Shown piece by piece: positions 1-6,638 of a stretch of 10,710 nt of DNA. Location of the stretch: NCBI GenBank assembly GCA_964558295.1, contig CAZLDQ010000198.1, positions 1 through 10,710 on the forward strand. Reading direction: 5' to 3'. Source of the stretch: JBDKTH01 sp964558295. Its GTDB lineage: Bacteria; Planctomycetota; Planctomycetia; Pirellulales; Thermoguttaceae. Position numbers and translations under genes: made by a program. The notes below the pieces were generated by a model. The model searched no databases and was not told the origin of the DNA. It saw only the letters and a program-made list of their open reading frames with translations. How positions within the stretch are numbered: position 1 is the stretch's first letter; each line of letters begins with the position of its first letter.

Positions 1-21
1 GCCATCTCCACCGCCCGGCGA

Positions 22-432
22 TCAAAGTTTTTCACGCCTGCCGAAAGGACACGGTAGGTTGGGAAATGTCGTCCCGCCTGCGAGTTGCAGGAGCGCTGGA
101 AGCTTGTGGTCTAAGCAGTACTTGATGAACCGAGTGTCAAGGTCAGATTCACCTCGGATGGAGCAGACTCCGCGTCCCAAAGAGTACGGCTTGTCCGCCC
201 AATTCATGCGCCCCGTAGTTGAACCGCGCACGCAGAATATCAAGTCTCCGGTCTGACATTCCTTGACTGAAGCCGTTGTGAATACGGTACAATCTGGATG
301 GTCTGAACCGAATTCAGTAGGCCCATTGAGTAAAGGTAAGCCTTCGCCGGACTGATTGTAGCTGTGACCTTTTGGCGACGTTCCCATCGTTATCACGGCA
401 ACTTCGCCCAGTGTCTTCATTCTGGCTTTCAT
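22..432 (-). CDS. hsdS: Type I restriction specificity subunit HsdS, short (one target-recognition domain)
   Basis: HsdS chooses the DNA target of a type I restriction-modification complex by binding HsdM. The 136-residue product begins like the N-terminal half of a target-recognition domain, with LGEVAVITMGTSPKG at residues 8-22 and GLPLLNGPTEFG at about 31-42. It reaches the domain-ending signature GGTTFPNL at about 118-125. Family members usually continue through a conserved helix into a second recognition domain, about 400 residues in total. Here the frame stops 10 residues after FPNL, so this is a half-size or truncated subunit. The ATG lies in an ATGA overlap with the hsdM stop, typical of translational coupling. 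An alternative start is Met5. Half-size HsdS proteins can dimerise, so function is not excluded, but the missing central helix argues for decay, a frameshift or a sequencing error. Identity as HsdS is fairly sure; activity is not. Confidence 0.8.
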   Translation of the reverse strand: MKARMKTLGEVAVITMGTSPKGHSYNQSGEGLPLLNGPTEFGSDHPDCTVFTTASVKECQTGDLIFCVRGSTTGRMNWADKPYSLGRGVCSIRGESDLDTRFIKYCLDHKLPALLQLAGGTTFPNLPCPFGRREKL

Positions 433-2543
433 AGACCGAGTTCCTCGAAGCTTTCCCGAATCTTCGCTGCGAGCGCCGTAGATTCTTTGTCCAGGTCGGC
501 TAATTCGGCATGAAGGTCACGGATCACTTGCTCGAAGTCAAAGTCATCGTCTGGCTCAGGCGGTGCCACGCCCACATACCGGCCCGGCGTCAGGCTCCAA
601 TCGGCCTCCGCAATCTCCTTTCGCGGCGCGACCTTTACGAGTCCAGGCACGTCTTGTAGTTCAGCATCGGGGAAACGATCCTGAAGCCAGACGATGTGTC
701 GGTGAAAGTAATTGGGCAGTCTTAGCTGTTCAATAGCGGTGCGATGGTGGGCATCAAGCTGTTTGACCAATTTACTTGTCACTCGACGATCATATGTCTC
801 AGCAACCGTTTCGGCGTCGACGAGTTCGATTGCAGCAACCGCCGCCCGGACAACCAGTTTGTAGAGCGAATCCACCTGCTTCACTAGCCCTTTGATGCGA
901 TCTGCAAGTGGGTCGAATACCTGACGTTGCGAGTGCTGTCTGTCATTGGTCGCCGGTAGCTTCTTGCAGGTGCCTTTGGCAAAATCCTCAAGGTCACTCA
1001 CCAAAGATTTACGGTCCTTCTCGTAGGGGTTCGCAGCTTGGTCCAGTTCCGTTGTGGCTTCGGCAAATGCATGTTTCTTCTCAGAATCTACGTCTTTCAG
1101 TTTGTCTACCGCCTTCTTTGTTGCAACGAACCTTTCGCGGAGACACTGAAAAGTCCGCTCAAAGGTTCCAAGCCGTTCGGGGATAGCCGCTATTTCTCGG
1201 CAAATGGAGCCAAAGTAATCCTGTACCAAACCCAAGAATCGATCGCGTTGGCCACGATAGAGCCACACAATGGCCGAAAGATTGGCAAGTTGCTCCGGGG
1301 AGAAGTCGCAAATTGTGCGGGTGACTCTGCGGAAGATGTTGCGGGCATCAATCATCAGCACTTGGTCACGGCGAGCCTTCGGCTTGGCTCGGTCGAAGAA
1401 CCACAACTCACAGGGGACAGTACGAGTGTAGAAGAAGTTGTTGCGAATGGAGATCATCACATCCACGTCGCCCGTCTCGACGATCTTCCTCCGCACGTCC
1501 TTTTCGCCGTGGCCCGCGCTGGATGCCTGCGACGACATGACAAACCCAGCGCGGCCTTTGTCGTTCAAGTAACTCCAGAAGTAGGATATCCAAAGATAAT
1601 TGGCATAGGGCGAGACTTTCCCATTCTTGTTGGCTCCTGGGATTCCGAAGGGAAGTCGTGGATCACCCTTTACTCTTGCTGCATCAACGAGGTCTACATT
1701 GAACGGTGGGTTGGCCATCACGAAGTCACACTTTCCGGCCAGCGTGTGTTCGTCCTGGTAGTAGGTAATGGCCTCCGCAATATTCCCTTCCAACCCGTGG
1801 ACGGCAAGATTCATCTTGGCAATGCGAATGGTGTCGCGGTTCTTTTCCTGGCCGTAGAAGACGACCTTCTTTGCCGTGTCGCCGCCCTCATGTTCGATGA
1901 AGTGGCTGCTCTGTACGAACATGCCGCCAGAACCAGCAGCCGGATCGAAGACGATGCCGTGATTTGGCTCGATAACATTGACGATGACTTGGACCAGCGA
2001 AGCAGGAGTGAAGAACTCACCGTTGTCGTGGGCCTTCTGGATGGAGAACTCGGCCAGGAAGTATTCGTAGATACGTCCGAACACATCCCCGGTTGCCTGC
2101 TTGATCTGCTCACTGTTGAACAGCCGCATCAAGTCTTCCAGCACCTTTGGCTCGAAGATTCCGTAGTCTTTCGGCAGGACGCCTTTAAGCGGTTGGAACT
2201 CGTCCTCAATGGCGGTCATCGCCTCGGTTACGAGCTTCGGCAACCCGCTGGCATCGCTGGTCGCCTTCTCCATGATGGAATCGTACCGGGCCAATTCCGG
2301 CAACCAGAGAGCGCGGCGGCGGAGGTAATCCTCCGGACGCACCTTCCGCTTGGGCATTTTGCCAGAGGCTTGGTCTTCCTGGATTTGCTTCGTCGCTGCG
2401 CCGAACCGATTGGCCGCGTGCCGCAGGAAGATGATCCCCAGCACCGGCATGAAGTAATCGCTGGATGTGAGCTTGGAATTGGCGCGAAGCTGATCGGCGG
2501 CCTCCCATAGGTCTTTTTCGAGCTTTTCAACGTCCTGCATCAT
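429..2543 (-). CDS. hsdM: Type I restriction-modification DNA methyltransferase subunit HsdM
   Basis: This is the N6-adenine methyltransferase subunit. It transfers a methyl group from S-adenosylmethionine to adenine within the site chosen by HsdS. Counting from the ATG at 2543 (704 residues), an HsdM N-terminal helical domain begins near LEKDLWEAADQLRANSKL. Next come the typical GEFFTP at about 175-180, the SAM-binding motif FDPAAGSGG at 199-207 and the catalytic NPPF at 278-281. The C-terminal part is long and charged, with probable coiled coil, ending in a YVGVAPPEPDDDFDF segment common at HsdM C-termini. The length exceeds the usual 500 or so residues because of this C-terminal extension. 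The frame is open to a GTG at 2612, but sequence resembling the family begins at the tandem ATGs at 2543/2540. No Shine-Dalgarno is visible at either place. The gene runs into hsdS with a 4-nt overlap. Confidence 0.93.
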   Translation of the reverse strand: MMQDVEKLEKDLWEAADQLRANSKLTSSDYFMPVLGIIFLRHAANRFGAATKQIQEDQASGKMPKRKVRPEDYLRRRALWLPELARYDSIMEKATSDASGLPKLVTEAMTAIEDEFQPLKGVLPKDYGIFEPKVLEDLMRLFNSEQIKQATGDVFGRIYEYFLAEFSIQKAHDNGEFFTPASLVQVIVNVIEPNHGIVFDPAAGSGGMFVQSSHFIEHEGGDTAKKVVFYGQEKNRDTIRIAKMNLAVHGLEGNIAEAITYYQDEHTLAGKCDFVMANPPFNVDLVDAARVKGDPRLPFGIPGANKNGKVSPYANYLWISYFWSYLNDKGRAGFVMSSQASSAGHGEKDVRRKIVETGDVDVMISIRNNFFYTRTVPCELWFFDRAKPKARRDQVLMIDARNIFRRVTRTICDFSPEQLANLSAIVWLYRGQRDRFLGLVQDYFGSICREIAAIPERLGTFERTFQCLRERFVATKKAVDKLKDVDSEKKHAFAEATTELDQAANPYEKDRKSLVSDLEDFAKGTCKKLPATNDRQHSQRQVFDPLADRIKGLVKQVDSLYKLVVRAAVAAIELVDAETVAETYDRRVTSKLVKQLDAHHRTAIEQLRLPNYFHRHIVWLQDRFPDAELQDVPGLVKVAPRKEIAEADWSLTPGRYVGVAPPEPDDDFDFEQVIRDLHAELADLDKESTALAAKIRESFEELGL

Positions 2544-2650
2544 GCTGTTCTGTGACTTGGTTTCGAATTGGCCTTCGCGCCTCGCGTGGCCACCCCTCAG
2601 AATGTGTGACACACAGGTTGAGAATGGAGGCTGCTACAACGCGCAATCAG

Positions 2651-2670
2651 AACGTAAGTGTAATTTAGAA
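2651..2670 (-). promoter_or_regulatory. Degenerate copy of the island motif upstream of hsdM (weak)
   Basis: Read on the minus strand, TAAATTACACTT here matches the motif AAATTGTACTT found in front of the island genes at 9 of 11 positions. It lies about 40 nt before the possible GTG start of hsdM at 2612 and about 107 nt before the ATG at 2543. With two mismatches in the core it could be chance. Confidence 0.25.
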
Positions 2671-2692
2671 GAAGGGTTATGACAAGGCGCAC

Positions 2693-2818
2693 TCAGGCAG
2701 GGGCTTTGCCGGGCGGTTCGCCTTTGAAGTAGAACGCCGGGGGCGTCTGACTAATCCCAGGCGTTCTGCTAACAAGTCCTTCGTTGAGGAAGGCTGCTCG
2801 GGCGGTGATGAGTTTCAT
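2693..2818 (-). other. Possible 41-codon ORF or dispersed repeat in the hsdM-ardC gap
   Basis: The gap between the hsdM ATG (2543) and ardC (2979) holds no convincing gene. On the minus strand an ATG at 2818 opens 41 codons including GLVSRTPGISQTPPAFYF, rich in Pro and Gly. It has no Shine-Dalgarno, and its interior carries the inverted repeat at 2731-2767. It has the look of a dispersed intergenic repeat more than of a protein gene; that is an impression, not a match I can show. On the other strand a 17-codon ATG frame (2679-2732) ends at the foot of the same inverted repeat. Confidence 0.25.
2731..2767. repeat. Inverted repeat with alternative pairing
   Basis: AGAACGCC (2731-2738) and GGCGTTCT (2760-2767) are perfect 8-bp complements separated by 21 nt. 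A second GGCGT at 2742-2746 can pair with the same left arm, giving a short-loop hairpin that competes with the long one. Two mutually exclusive foldings are a hallmark of attenuators but also occur by chance in GC-rich DNA. Confidence 0.4.
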
Positions 2819-2933
2819 CGCCGGTTGGCGTGCGGCTCATGACACCTGACACTTCCAACTCCATCTTCCCTCCTGCCAACGACTTACGCGGTCGCGTCGT
2901 CGTTGGCCGCAAGTCTCACCGACACGAAATTGA

Positions 2934-2942
2934 AAATTGGAC
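2934..2942 (+). promoter_or_regulatory. Island motif copy 1 (AAATTGGAC)
   Basis: A variant copy, with G for T in the core, preceded by GAAATTGA. It lies 36 nt before the ardC ATG at 2979. Just after it, CTCC (2943-2946) is complementary to the GGAG at 2968-2971 that would act as the ardC ribosome-binding site. The TTG inside the motif also opens the ardC frame, but it is an unlikely start. Confidence 0.6.
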
Positions 2943-2978
2943 CTCCATTGTTGTCCCAGCCACCAACGGAGATTTCCA

Positions 2979-3932
2979 ATGCCCAACCCGACCGAGATTC
3001 GCAGCCAACTTACCGAGAAAATCATCGCGGCCATTGAGCGCGGCGTGGTGCCGTGGCGCAAGTCCTGGGTCAGCCCGAAGAACACGGGGCGGGCCGCCAA
3101 CGTCGCCAGTGGCCGAGCCTACAAGGGCATCAATCCGCTCCTGCTCCAAATCGCGGCGATGGAGCACGGTTTCCGGTCGCGGTGGTGGGGAACCTACGTG
3201 CAGTGGCAACAGGTCGGCTGCCAAGTGATGAAACGTCCGGCTGGCGTGCCGCCTGGAAGATGGGGCACGCAGATCGTCTTCTACAAGCCAGTCAGTAAGA
3301 CCGTCGTGGACCCGATCACCGGCGAGGAGGACGAGGAGCAGTACCGCATCCTGCGGACGTTCACCGTGTTTAGCGCCGATCAAGTCTGCGGCCCTAACGC
3401 GCACGAGTACCAAGTGCCGGATAACTGGGAAGCGGGCAACGTCCATCCTGATTTCGCCCCGGCAGACGAACTCATTACCAACAGCGGCGCAGACATTCGG
3501 TACGGCGGTGACCACGCATTCTACCGCCAACCCTGCCCCATCGGATCGTGGCCGCGTCACTCAAGTGGCGATTTCATTCAAATGCCGCCCAAATCCAACT
3601 TCATTACCGAGGGCGCGTACTACGAAACAACATTCCACGAATTGGCCCATTGGAGCGAGGTACGAGTCAACTGGATCGGTGGCCGGGAGTTGGGCGAGCT
3701 AGTAGCCGAAATGGCGGCCTGCTTCGTTTCGGCGGAGCTTGGCATTCCCAACGGTGAAGCGTTGGAAAACCACGCGGCGTACGTCCAGAGTTGGCTACAA
3801 GATATGCAGGGGGACCACGGGTTCATCTTCCGGGCTTCGTCGCAAGCGAGCAAGGTGGCGGACTTCCTCTTGGCGTTCGCTCGCCAGCCTGAGATGGCTG
3901 TCGAAGCCGAAGAAATTTGCGTGCCGTTCTAG
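2979..3932 (+). CDS. ardC: ArdC-family antirestriction protein (ssDNA-binding domain plus zincin metallopeptidase)
   Basis: ArdC proteins travel on plasmids and integrative elements. They protect incoming single-stranded DNA from host restriction. The 317-residue product has the expected two parts. The N-terminal domain covers about residues 5-135 with PWRKSW, GRAYKGIN and a closing RTFTVFSADQV. The C-terminal zincin domain has the zinc-binding HELAH at 220-224, embedded in YYETTFHELAHWSE as in the family, followed by ELGELVAEMAA, where Glu244 is the probable third ligand. The ATG at 2979 was chosen over the in-frame TTG at 2937 because PTEIRSQLTEKIIAAIERG matches the family N-terminus and GGAG lies 7 nt upstream. 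A strong hairpin terminator follows at 3955. It lies beside a type I restriction-modification pair on the opposite strand, the kind of system ArdC proteins are thought to counter. Confidence 0.9.
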   Translation: MPNPTEIRSQLTEKIIAAIERGVVPWRKSWVSPKNTGRAANVASGRAYKGINPLLLQIAAMEHGFRSRWWGTYVQWQQVGCQVMKRPAGVPPGRWGTQIVFYKPVSKTVVDPITGEEDEEQYRILRTFTVFSADQVCGPNAHEYQVPDNWEAGNVHPDFAPADELITNSGADIRYGGDHAFYRQPCPIGSWPRHSSGDFIQMPPKSNFITEGAYYETTFHELAHWSEVRVNWIGGRELGELVAEMAACFVSAELGIPNGEALENHAAYVQSWLQDMQGDHGFIFRASSQASKVADFLLAFARQPEMAVEAEEICVPF

Positions 3933-3954
3933 TCGTTCCTCGCTCAAGGGCAAG

Positions 3955-3983
3955 AGCCGCCGCCCTTTGGGCGGCGGCTTTGT
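3955..3983 (+). terminator. Rho-independent terminator after ardC
   Basis: An 11-bp perfect stem, AGCCGCCGCCC (3955-3965) with GGGCGGCGGCT (3969-3979), closes a TTT loop and is followed by TTGT. It lies 22 nt after the ardC stop. The T-tract is short, so efficiency is uncertain. It separates ardC from the next motif copy and the ATPase gene. Confidence 0.75.
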
Positions 3984-4000
3984 GGTGTCGTTGTAATTGA

Positions 4001-4009
4001 GAATTGTAC
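4001..4009 (+). promoter_or_regulatory. Island motif copy 2 (GAATTGTAC)
   Basis: An exact AATTGTAC core, 43 nt before the ATPase ATG at 4053. It is followed immediately by a 6-bp inverted repeat GTCGCG/CGCGAC (4012-4017 and 4024-4029). An alternative pairing joins CGTGTC (4009-4014) with GACACG (4047-4052), which abuts the start codon. Confidence 0.65.
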
Positions 4010-4052
4010 GTGTCGCGGTATCACGCGACCAACAACCCACTGGTGAGACACG

Positions 4053-5000
4053 ATGGACCCAACTAACCGTATCAAGCATTTGCTTCAACCGAACGGAACG
4101 CCACCATTGCCTGATTCCATGCCCCAGACGGCTCTAGAAGAGAAGCAGCGACTCCTGGCCCATTACGTTCGCTTGGTGGCCAAAGGCCACAGCAACGGCC
4201 TTTTTGTGGCTGGGGCTGGAGGGCTTGGCAAGAGCCACACAATAGCAGCCACCCTTGCCTCGGAGGGTGTTCGGCCCGTCATTATTAACAGCCACATCAC
4301 ACCGCTGTCCTTGTACCAAACCCTCTACTACAACCGCGCCGGGGACGTCATTTGGCTGGACGATTGTGACAGCGCGTTTCGCAATCTGCAAATCCTCGGC
4401 CTTCTTCGGTCGGCGCTGTGGGGACAAGGCACGAGGATCGTCACCTACACCAGCACGCAATTGCCGGATGACTTGCCCGCCCGATTCGCCTTCGACAGCC
4501 GGATCATTTTTTGTGCGAACGTAATCCCCGCCCGCAACGAAGCATTCAAGGCGGTGCTGACCCGTGTGGACTGTTTTGAACTCGCGGCCACAAACGAAGA
4601 AGTCCTCGAACAGATGCGGTATCTGGCCGGTCGCGGGTTTGAAACCATGACACCGGAGCAGTGCCGCGAGGTGGTGGCATTCATCGACCAGGCTGGGGGC
4701 AATCGGCGTCTATCAATGCGGCTTTATGAACCAAGCCTACGCAAGTACCTCTATGCCCATGCGTCGAGCGTGGATTGGAAAGAGTTGGTTCGCTGCCAGC
4801 TTGACCAGTTGGGCGGCGGAGAGAACATCGCCAAACCCATCGATTCCAAAGCCCATGACCTGGACTGCTTCAAGGAGGCGGTGCATCAGTTCCCCCAATC
4901 GGTCAAGGATCAAGAGGCGCTCTGGCGCAAAGCCACGGGCAAGAGCCGAGCAAGCTTCTACCGCTTGAAGCGTTCCATTGAGAAAGAAGAGGGCAAGTGA
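4053..5000 (+). CDS. AAA+ ATPase, possible replication or helicase-loader type
   Basis: The 315-residue product carries a full P-loop ATPase core. The Walker A motif is GAGGLGKSHT at 54-63, the Walker B is VIWLDD at 99-104, sensor 1 is near IIFCAN at 151-156, and a sensor-2-like GGNRRLSMR is at 215-223. This order fits AAA+ proteins that remodel nucleoprotein complexes, such as initiators and helicase loaders. The C-terminus has an FYRLKRSIEKEEGK segment after KATGKSRAS, which could form a small DNA-binding helix-turn-helix. I do not recognise a named family. On a mobile element a role in replication or maintenance is plausible but inferred. The gene has its own motif copy upstream and a 1-nt overlap (TGATG) with the next gene, so the two are probably cotranslated. 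Confidence 0.8.
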   Translation: MDPTNRIKHLLQPNGTPPLPDSMPQTALEEKQRLLAHYVRLVAKGHSNGLFVAGAGGLGKSHTIAATLASEGVRPVIINSHITPLSLYQTLYYNRAGDVIWLDDCDSAFRNLQILGLLRSALWGQGTRIVTYTSTQLPDDLPARFAFDSRIIFCANVIPARNEAFKAVLTRVDCFELAATNEEVLEQMRYLAGRGFETMTPEQCREVVAFIDQAGGNRRLSMRLYEPSLRKYLYAHASSVDWKELVRCQLDQLGGGENIAKPIDSKAHDLDCFKEAVHQFPQSVKDQEALWRKATGKSRASFYRLKRSIEKEEGK

Positions 5001-5248
5001 TGGATCGCGATGTCGAGATCCGCATCGTCAGCATCAAACGGTTCTGGATCGTGACCCGCCCAACTCCATTATCAGAGTTGGGCGATATCTGCTTTGAATG
5101 CACGTTTGAGAGTCTTGCGAGGCAGATTCGCGGTGGGTTGCAGGAGGAGGCCATCGTTGGAATGTACCTAGAAGAACGCTACGCCCGAAGGGTTGCGGAA
5201 AGGCTTCTCGAAGCCAGGGATCGGGAGTTCCAGTCGCGAGATTTCTGA
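5000..5248 (+). CDS. Small hypothetical protein coupled to the ATPase
   Basis: An 82-residue protein, beginning MDRDVEIRIVSIKRFWIV. The ATG at 5000 shares its A with the TGA stop of the ATPase gene, and GAAGAGGG lies just upstream as a weak ribosome-binding site. A GTG at 4997 is an alternative start. The N-terminal third is strand-like. The C-terminal third (EERYARRVAERLLEARDREF) is strongly helical and charged, suggesting a partner-binding helix. There is no signal peptide or membrane segment. Tight coupling to the ATPase suggests it acts with that protein. I recognise no family. Confidence 0.7.
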   Translation: MDRDVEIRIVSIKRFWIVTRPTPLSELGDICFECTFESLARQIRGGLQEEAIVGMYLEERYARRVAERLLEARDREFQSRDF

Positions 5249-5289
5249 CACCGCCGCGAAACTGAAATTGTACTTCCGGGGGTGTCAGA
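5244..5289 (+). repeat. 9-bp inverted repeat bracketing motif copy 3
   Basis: TCTGACACC (5244-5252) and GGTGTCAGA (5281-5289) are perfect complements, with motif copy 3 in the 28-nt loop. The left arm overlaps the stop codon of the preceding gene. In RNA it would make a stem-loop presenting the motif; in DNA it could be a paired binding site. Confidence 0.6.
5265..5273 (+). promoter_or_regulatory. Island motif copy 3 (AAATTGTAC)
   Basis: A perfect copy in the context GAAACTGAAATTGTACTT, 43 nt before the ATG at 5317. It sits in the loop of the 9-bp inverted repeat. A ribosome-binding site AAGGAGC (5304-5310) follows. Confidence 0.7.
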
Positions 5290-5316
5290 GGAACTAGCCG
5301 CCAAAGGAGCCCGTCC

Positions 5317-5763
5317 ATGCAATTCGCGGTGATCTATTCGGTCGACACACCCGGCAACGTCAACGTTCTAGAATACGCCCCGCCCCAGGTCGAAGACCTG
5401 TGGCAGGAAACCGAAGGCGACAGCGGTTACGAGTACGGCTATCTCGAAGGTCGCTGGGAGGAAGGCCACCATCGCAAGTGGTTCGCCTTGCTGAACAGGG
5501 AGCAATTCGATGAGTTCGTGGATCGTTGCGGCCTGGTCGCGGAGGATGTTCGCACGATGGGGTCGCTTGGCATCGGTCCCGACATCCAACCAGCCATCTC
5601 TTTCAACGGCGAGGATGAGGACGCCATCCTCAACGCCTACGTCACGCCGCTTCCCCAGACTCGGAAGCAGCATTGGACCGAAGAGGACTGGGAGCGAGTT
5701 CGCACGGCGGTCATCAACGTGTACGGGCGGCGGAAAAGCAAAATTGTACGTTCCCTGGTATGA
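5317..5763 (+). CDS. Hypothetical acidic protein, 148 aa
   Basis: An ATG with a good Shine-Dalgarno (AAAGGAGC, 7 nt upstream) opens 148 codons. The protein is soluble and acidic, with Tyr-, Glu- and Trp-rich stretches (GYEYGYLEGRWEEGHH near 37-52). The C-terminal EEDWERVRTAVINVYGRRKSK may form a basic helix. No catalytic motif, signal peptide or membrane segment is visible, and I do not recognise the family. Its last codons (KSKIVRSLV) are encoded by motif copy 4, so the 3' end of the gene overlaps the regulatory element of the next gene. The reading frame looks real: the start is well placed and it fills the gap between two motif copies. Confidence 0.7.
   Translation: MQFAVIYSVDTPGNVNVLEYAPPQVEDLWQETEGDSGYEYGYLEGRWEEGHHRKWFALLNREQFDEFVDRCGLVAEDVRTMGSLGIGPDIQPAISFNGEDEDAILNAYVTPLPQTRKQHWTEEDWERVRTAVINVYGRRKSKIVRSLV
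5741..5749 (+). promoter_or_regulatory. Island motif copy 4 (AAATTGTAC)
   Basis: A perfect copy inside the last codons of the preceding gene. It is 92 nt before the ATG at 5842, with the 5781-5807 hairpin in between. Confidence 0.6.
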
Positions 5764-5780
5764 GCATAACCCATCAAGAG

Positions 5781-5807
5781 CCGCCTCCGGGATGATCGCG
5801 GAGGCGG
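5781..5807 (+). terminator. Strong hairpin between motif copy 4 and the next gene
   Basis: CCGCCTCCG (5781-5789) and CGGAGGCGG (5799-5807) form a perfect 9-bp stem with a 9-nt loop. It lies 18 nt after the stop at 5763, where a terminator would be, but no T-tract follows. As it is downstream of motif copy 4, it would act as a leader hairpin or attenuator if that motif drives transcription. Confidence 0.5.
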
Positions 5808-5841
5808 CGGATTGTGTCCCAGAACATCATGGAGAAATCGA

Positions 5842-6117
5842 ATGGCTCTGGCTGTTGGACATCGCCACAACTTCAATACCCTTCAAAAGGCTTTCTTCGC
5901 AGGCGACGTGGCCCTCATGGAATGTCAGCTTGCGGCCACTGGCGAAACAGTCCCCGTGATCTGCGCCGCCAATCGTGGGCCTGACGGCAGCATCGAGTTC
6001 GCCCCCTTCGCCATGCTCTTTAACGGTAACCCTCACGAGCTTCTCAATCCGCCGAACCCGGAAGGCGGCTTCCACACGCAGCACGAGGTTTGGGGAGATG
6101 AGGAGCAGTGCCCATGA
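5842..6117 (+). CDS. DUF6117-like small protein
   Basis: A 91-residue protein. The N-terminus (HNFNTLQKAFFAGDVALMECQLAATGETVPVICA) and the following FAPFAMLFNGNPHELLNPP resemble a family of small proteins I know as DUF6117, often coded on plasmids and integrative elements of proteobacteria. Their function is unknown. The assignment is from memory of the pattern and was not searched. The ATG at 5842 has GGAG 7 nt upstream. A TTG at 5812 is in frame but lacks family similarity. The stop overlaps the next start as ATGA, so the two genes are probably an operon. Confidence 0.7.
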   Translation: MALAVGHRHNFNTLQKAFFAGDVALMECQLAATGETVPVICAANRGPDGSIEFAPFAMLFNGNPHELLNPPNPEGGFHTQHEVWGDEEQCP

Positions 6118-6311
6118 CTGATTCTCTCGTCGTCCACAAAACGCCCTGGCCGTCGTGGTACGCCGATCAGGATGGTCGTGCGCTATGGATTCACGACCGG
6201 ACCAGCGGACAGAAGATCAAGGTCGAGCCGCCTGCCGAGTGGGGAAGGCATTGGGCATGGAACGTCACGGAGGATGGCGAGGGAAACTGTTTTCGCCGCA
6301 CGTCGGGGTGA
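6114..6311 (+). CDS. Small Trp-rich hypothetical protein
   Basis: A 65-residue protein whose ATG lies in a 4-nt overlap with the upstream stop. GGAGATGAGGAG just upstream supplies a ribosome-binding site, so translational coupling is likely. It contains six tryptophans (PWPSWY, LWIHD, EWGRHWAW), unusually many for its size, and looks like a small beta-rich fold. A GTG two codons upstream (6108) is less likely. No family is recognised and no membrane segment is seen. Confidence 0.65.
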   Translation: MTDSLVVHKTPWPSWYADQDGRALWIHDRTSGQKIKVEPPAEWGRHWAWNVTEDGEGNCFRRTSG

Positions 6312-6334
6312 GAGGTGCGAGACTGCAAAACCAG

Positions 6335-6343
6335 AAATTGTAC
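6335..6343 (+). promoter_or_regulatory. Island motif copy 5 (AAATTGTAC)
   Basis: A perfect copy in the context AAAACCAGAAATTGTACGTT. It is only 23 nt before the ATG at 6367, too close for a -35 box of a conventional leadered transcript. Confidence 0.7.
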
Positions 6344-6366
6344 GTTGACCCAAAGAGGGCGCGGCC

Positions 6367-6609
6367 ATGATCTTGATTGACCCAAGCGACGTGCATCGGT
6401 TGGCAGACAGGGTTTCCGTAGGCCGCTACCCTTGCCAAGTCTATCTTCAGGTTGCTTGGCCGGGAGCGGTTGCCCACACAGGCACGAGCTACCACTCAAC
6501 GGGCAAGGAAGGTATCCGTCGTGCGGACGGAATGCCCGTCGCCGAATACGAAGCTGCGGCGGGCCGTCGCCTTTGGCTCGGCCTCGATGGAAAGGTGGAG
6601 GCCGACTGA
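6367..6609 (+). CDS. Small hypothetical protein, 80 aa
   Basis: An 80-residue protein starting MILIDPSDVHRLADRVSVG, with a purine-rich AAAGAGGG 8 nt before the ATG. It has an internal YLQVAWPG strand-like segment and ends in RRLWLGLDGKVEAD. There are no recognisable motifs, signal peptide or membrane helix. It stands alone between motif copies 5 and 6, one unit of the one-motif-one-gene pattern of the island. Confidence 0.6.
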   Translation: MILIDPSDVHRLADRVSVGRYPCQVYLQVAWPGAVAHTGTSYHSTGKEGIRRADGMPVAEYEAAAGRRLWLGLDGKVEAD

Positions 6610-6626
6610 CCACTCCCAGAAAACAA

Positions 6627-6635
6627 AAATTGTAC
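6627..6635 (+). promoter_or_regulatory. Island motif copy 6 (AAATTGTAC), no protein gene follows
   Basis: A perfect copy in an A-rich context (GAAAACAAAAATTGTACTTC). The next credible start codon is 412 nt away, beyond another motif copy. The sequence overlapping its end can form a 5-bp hairpin, ACTTC (6634-6638) with GAAGT (6648-6652). Confidence 0.65.
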
Positions 6636-6638
6636 TTC

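Noticed and set aside
1038..2510. 490-codon open frame on the plus strand
   Set aside because: It lies wholly antisense to hsdM, whose methyltransferase motifs are unmistakable. Long antisense frames are common in GC-rich coding DNA, and the translation shows no family features.
2937..2978. TTG start for ardC
   Set aside because: The TTG is part of motif copy 1. The ATG at 2979 has a ribosome-binding site and the family-typical N-terminus.
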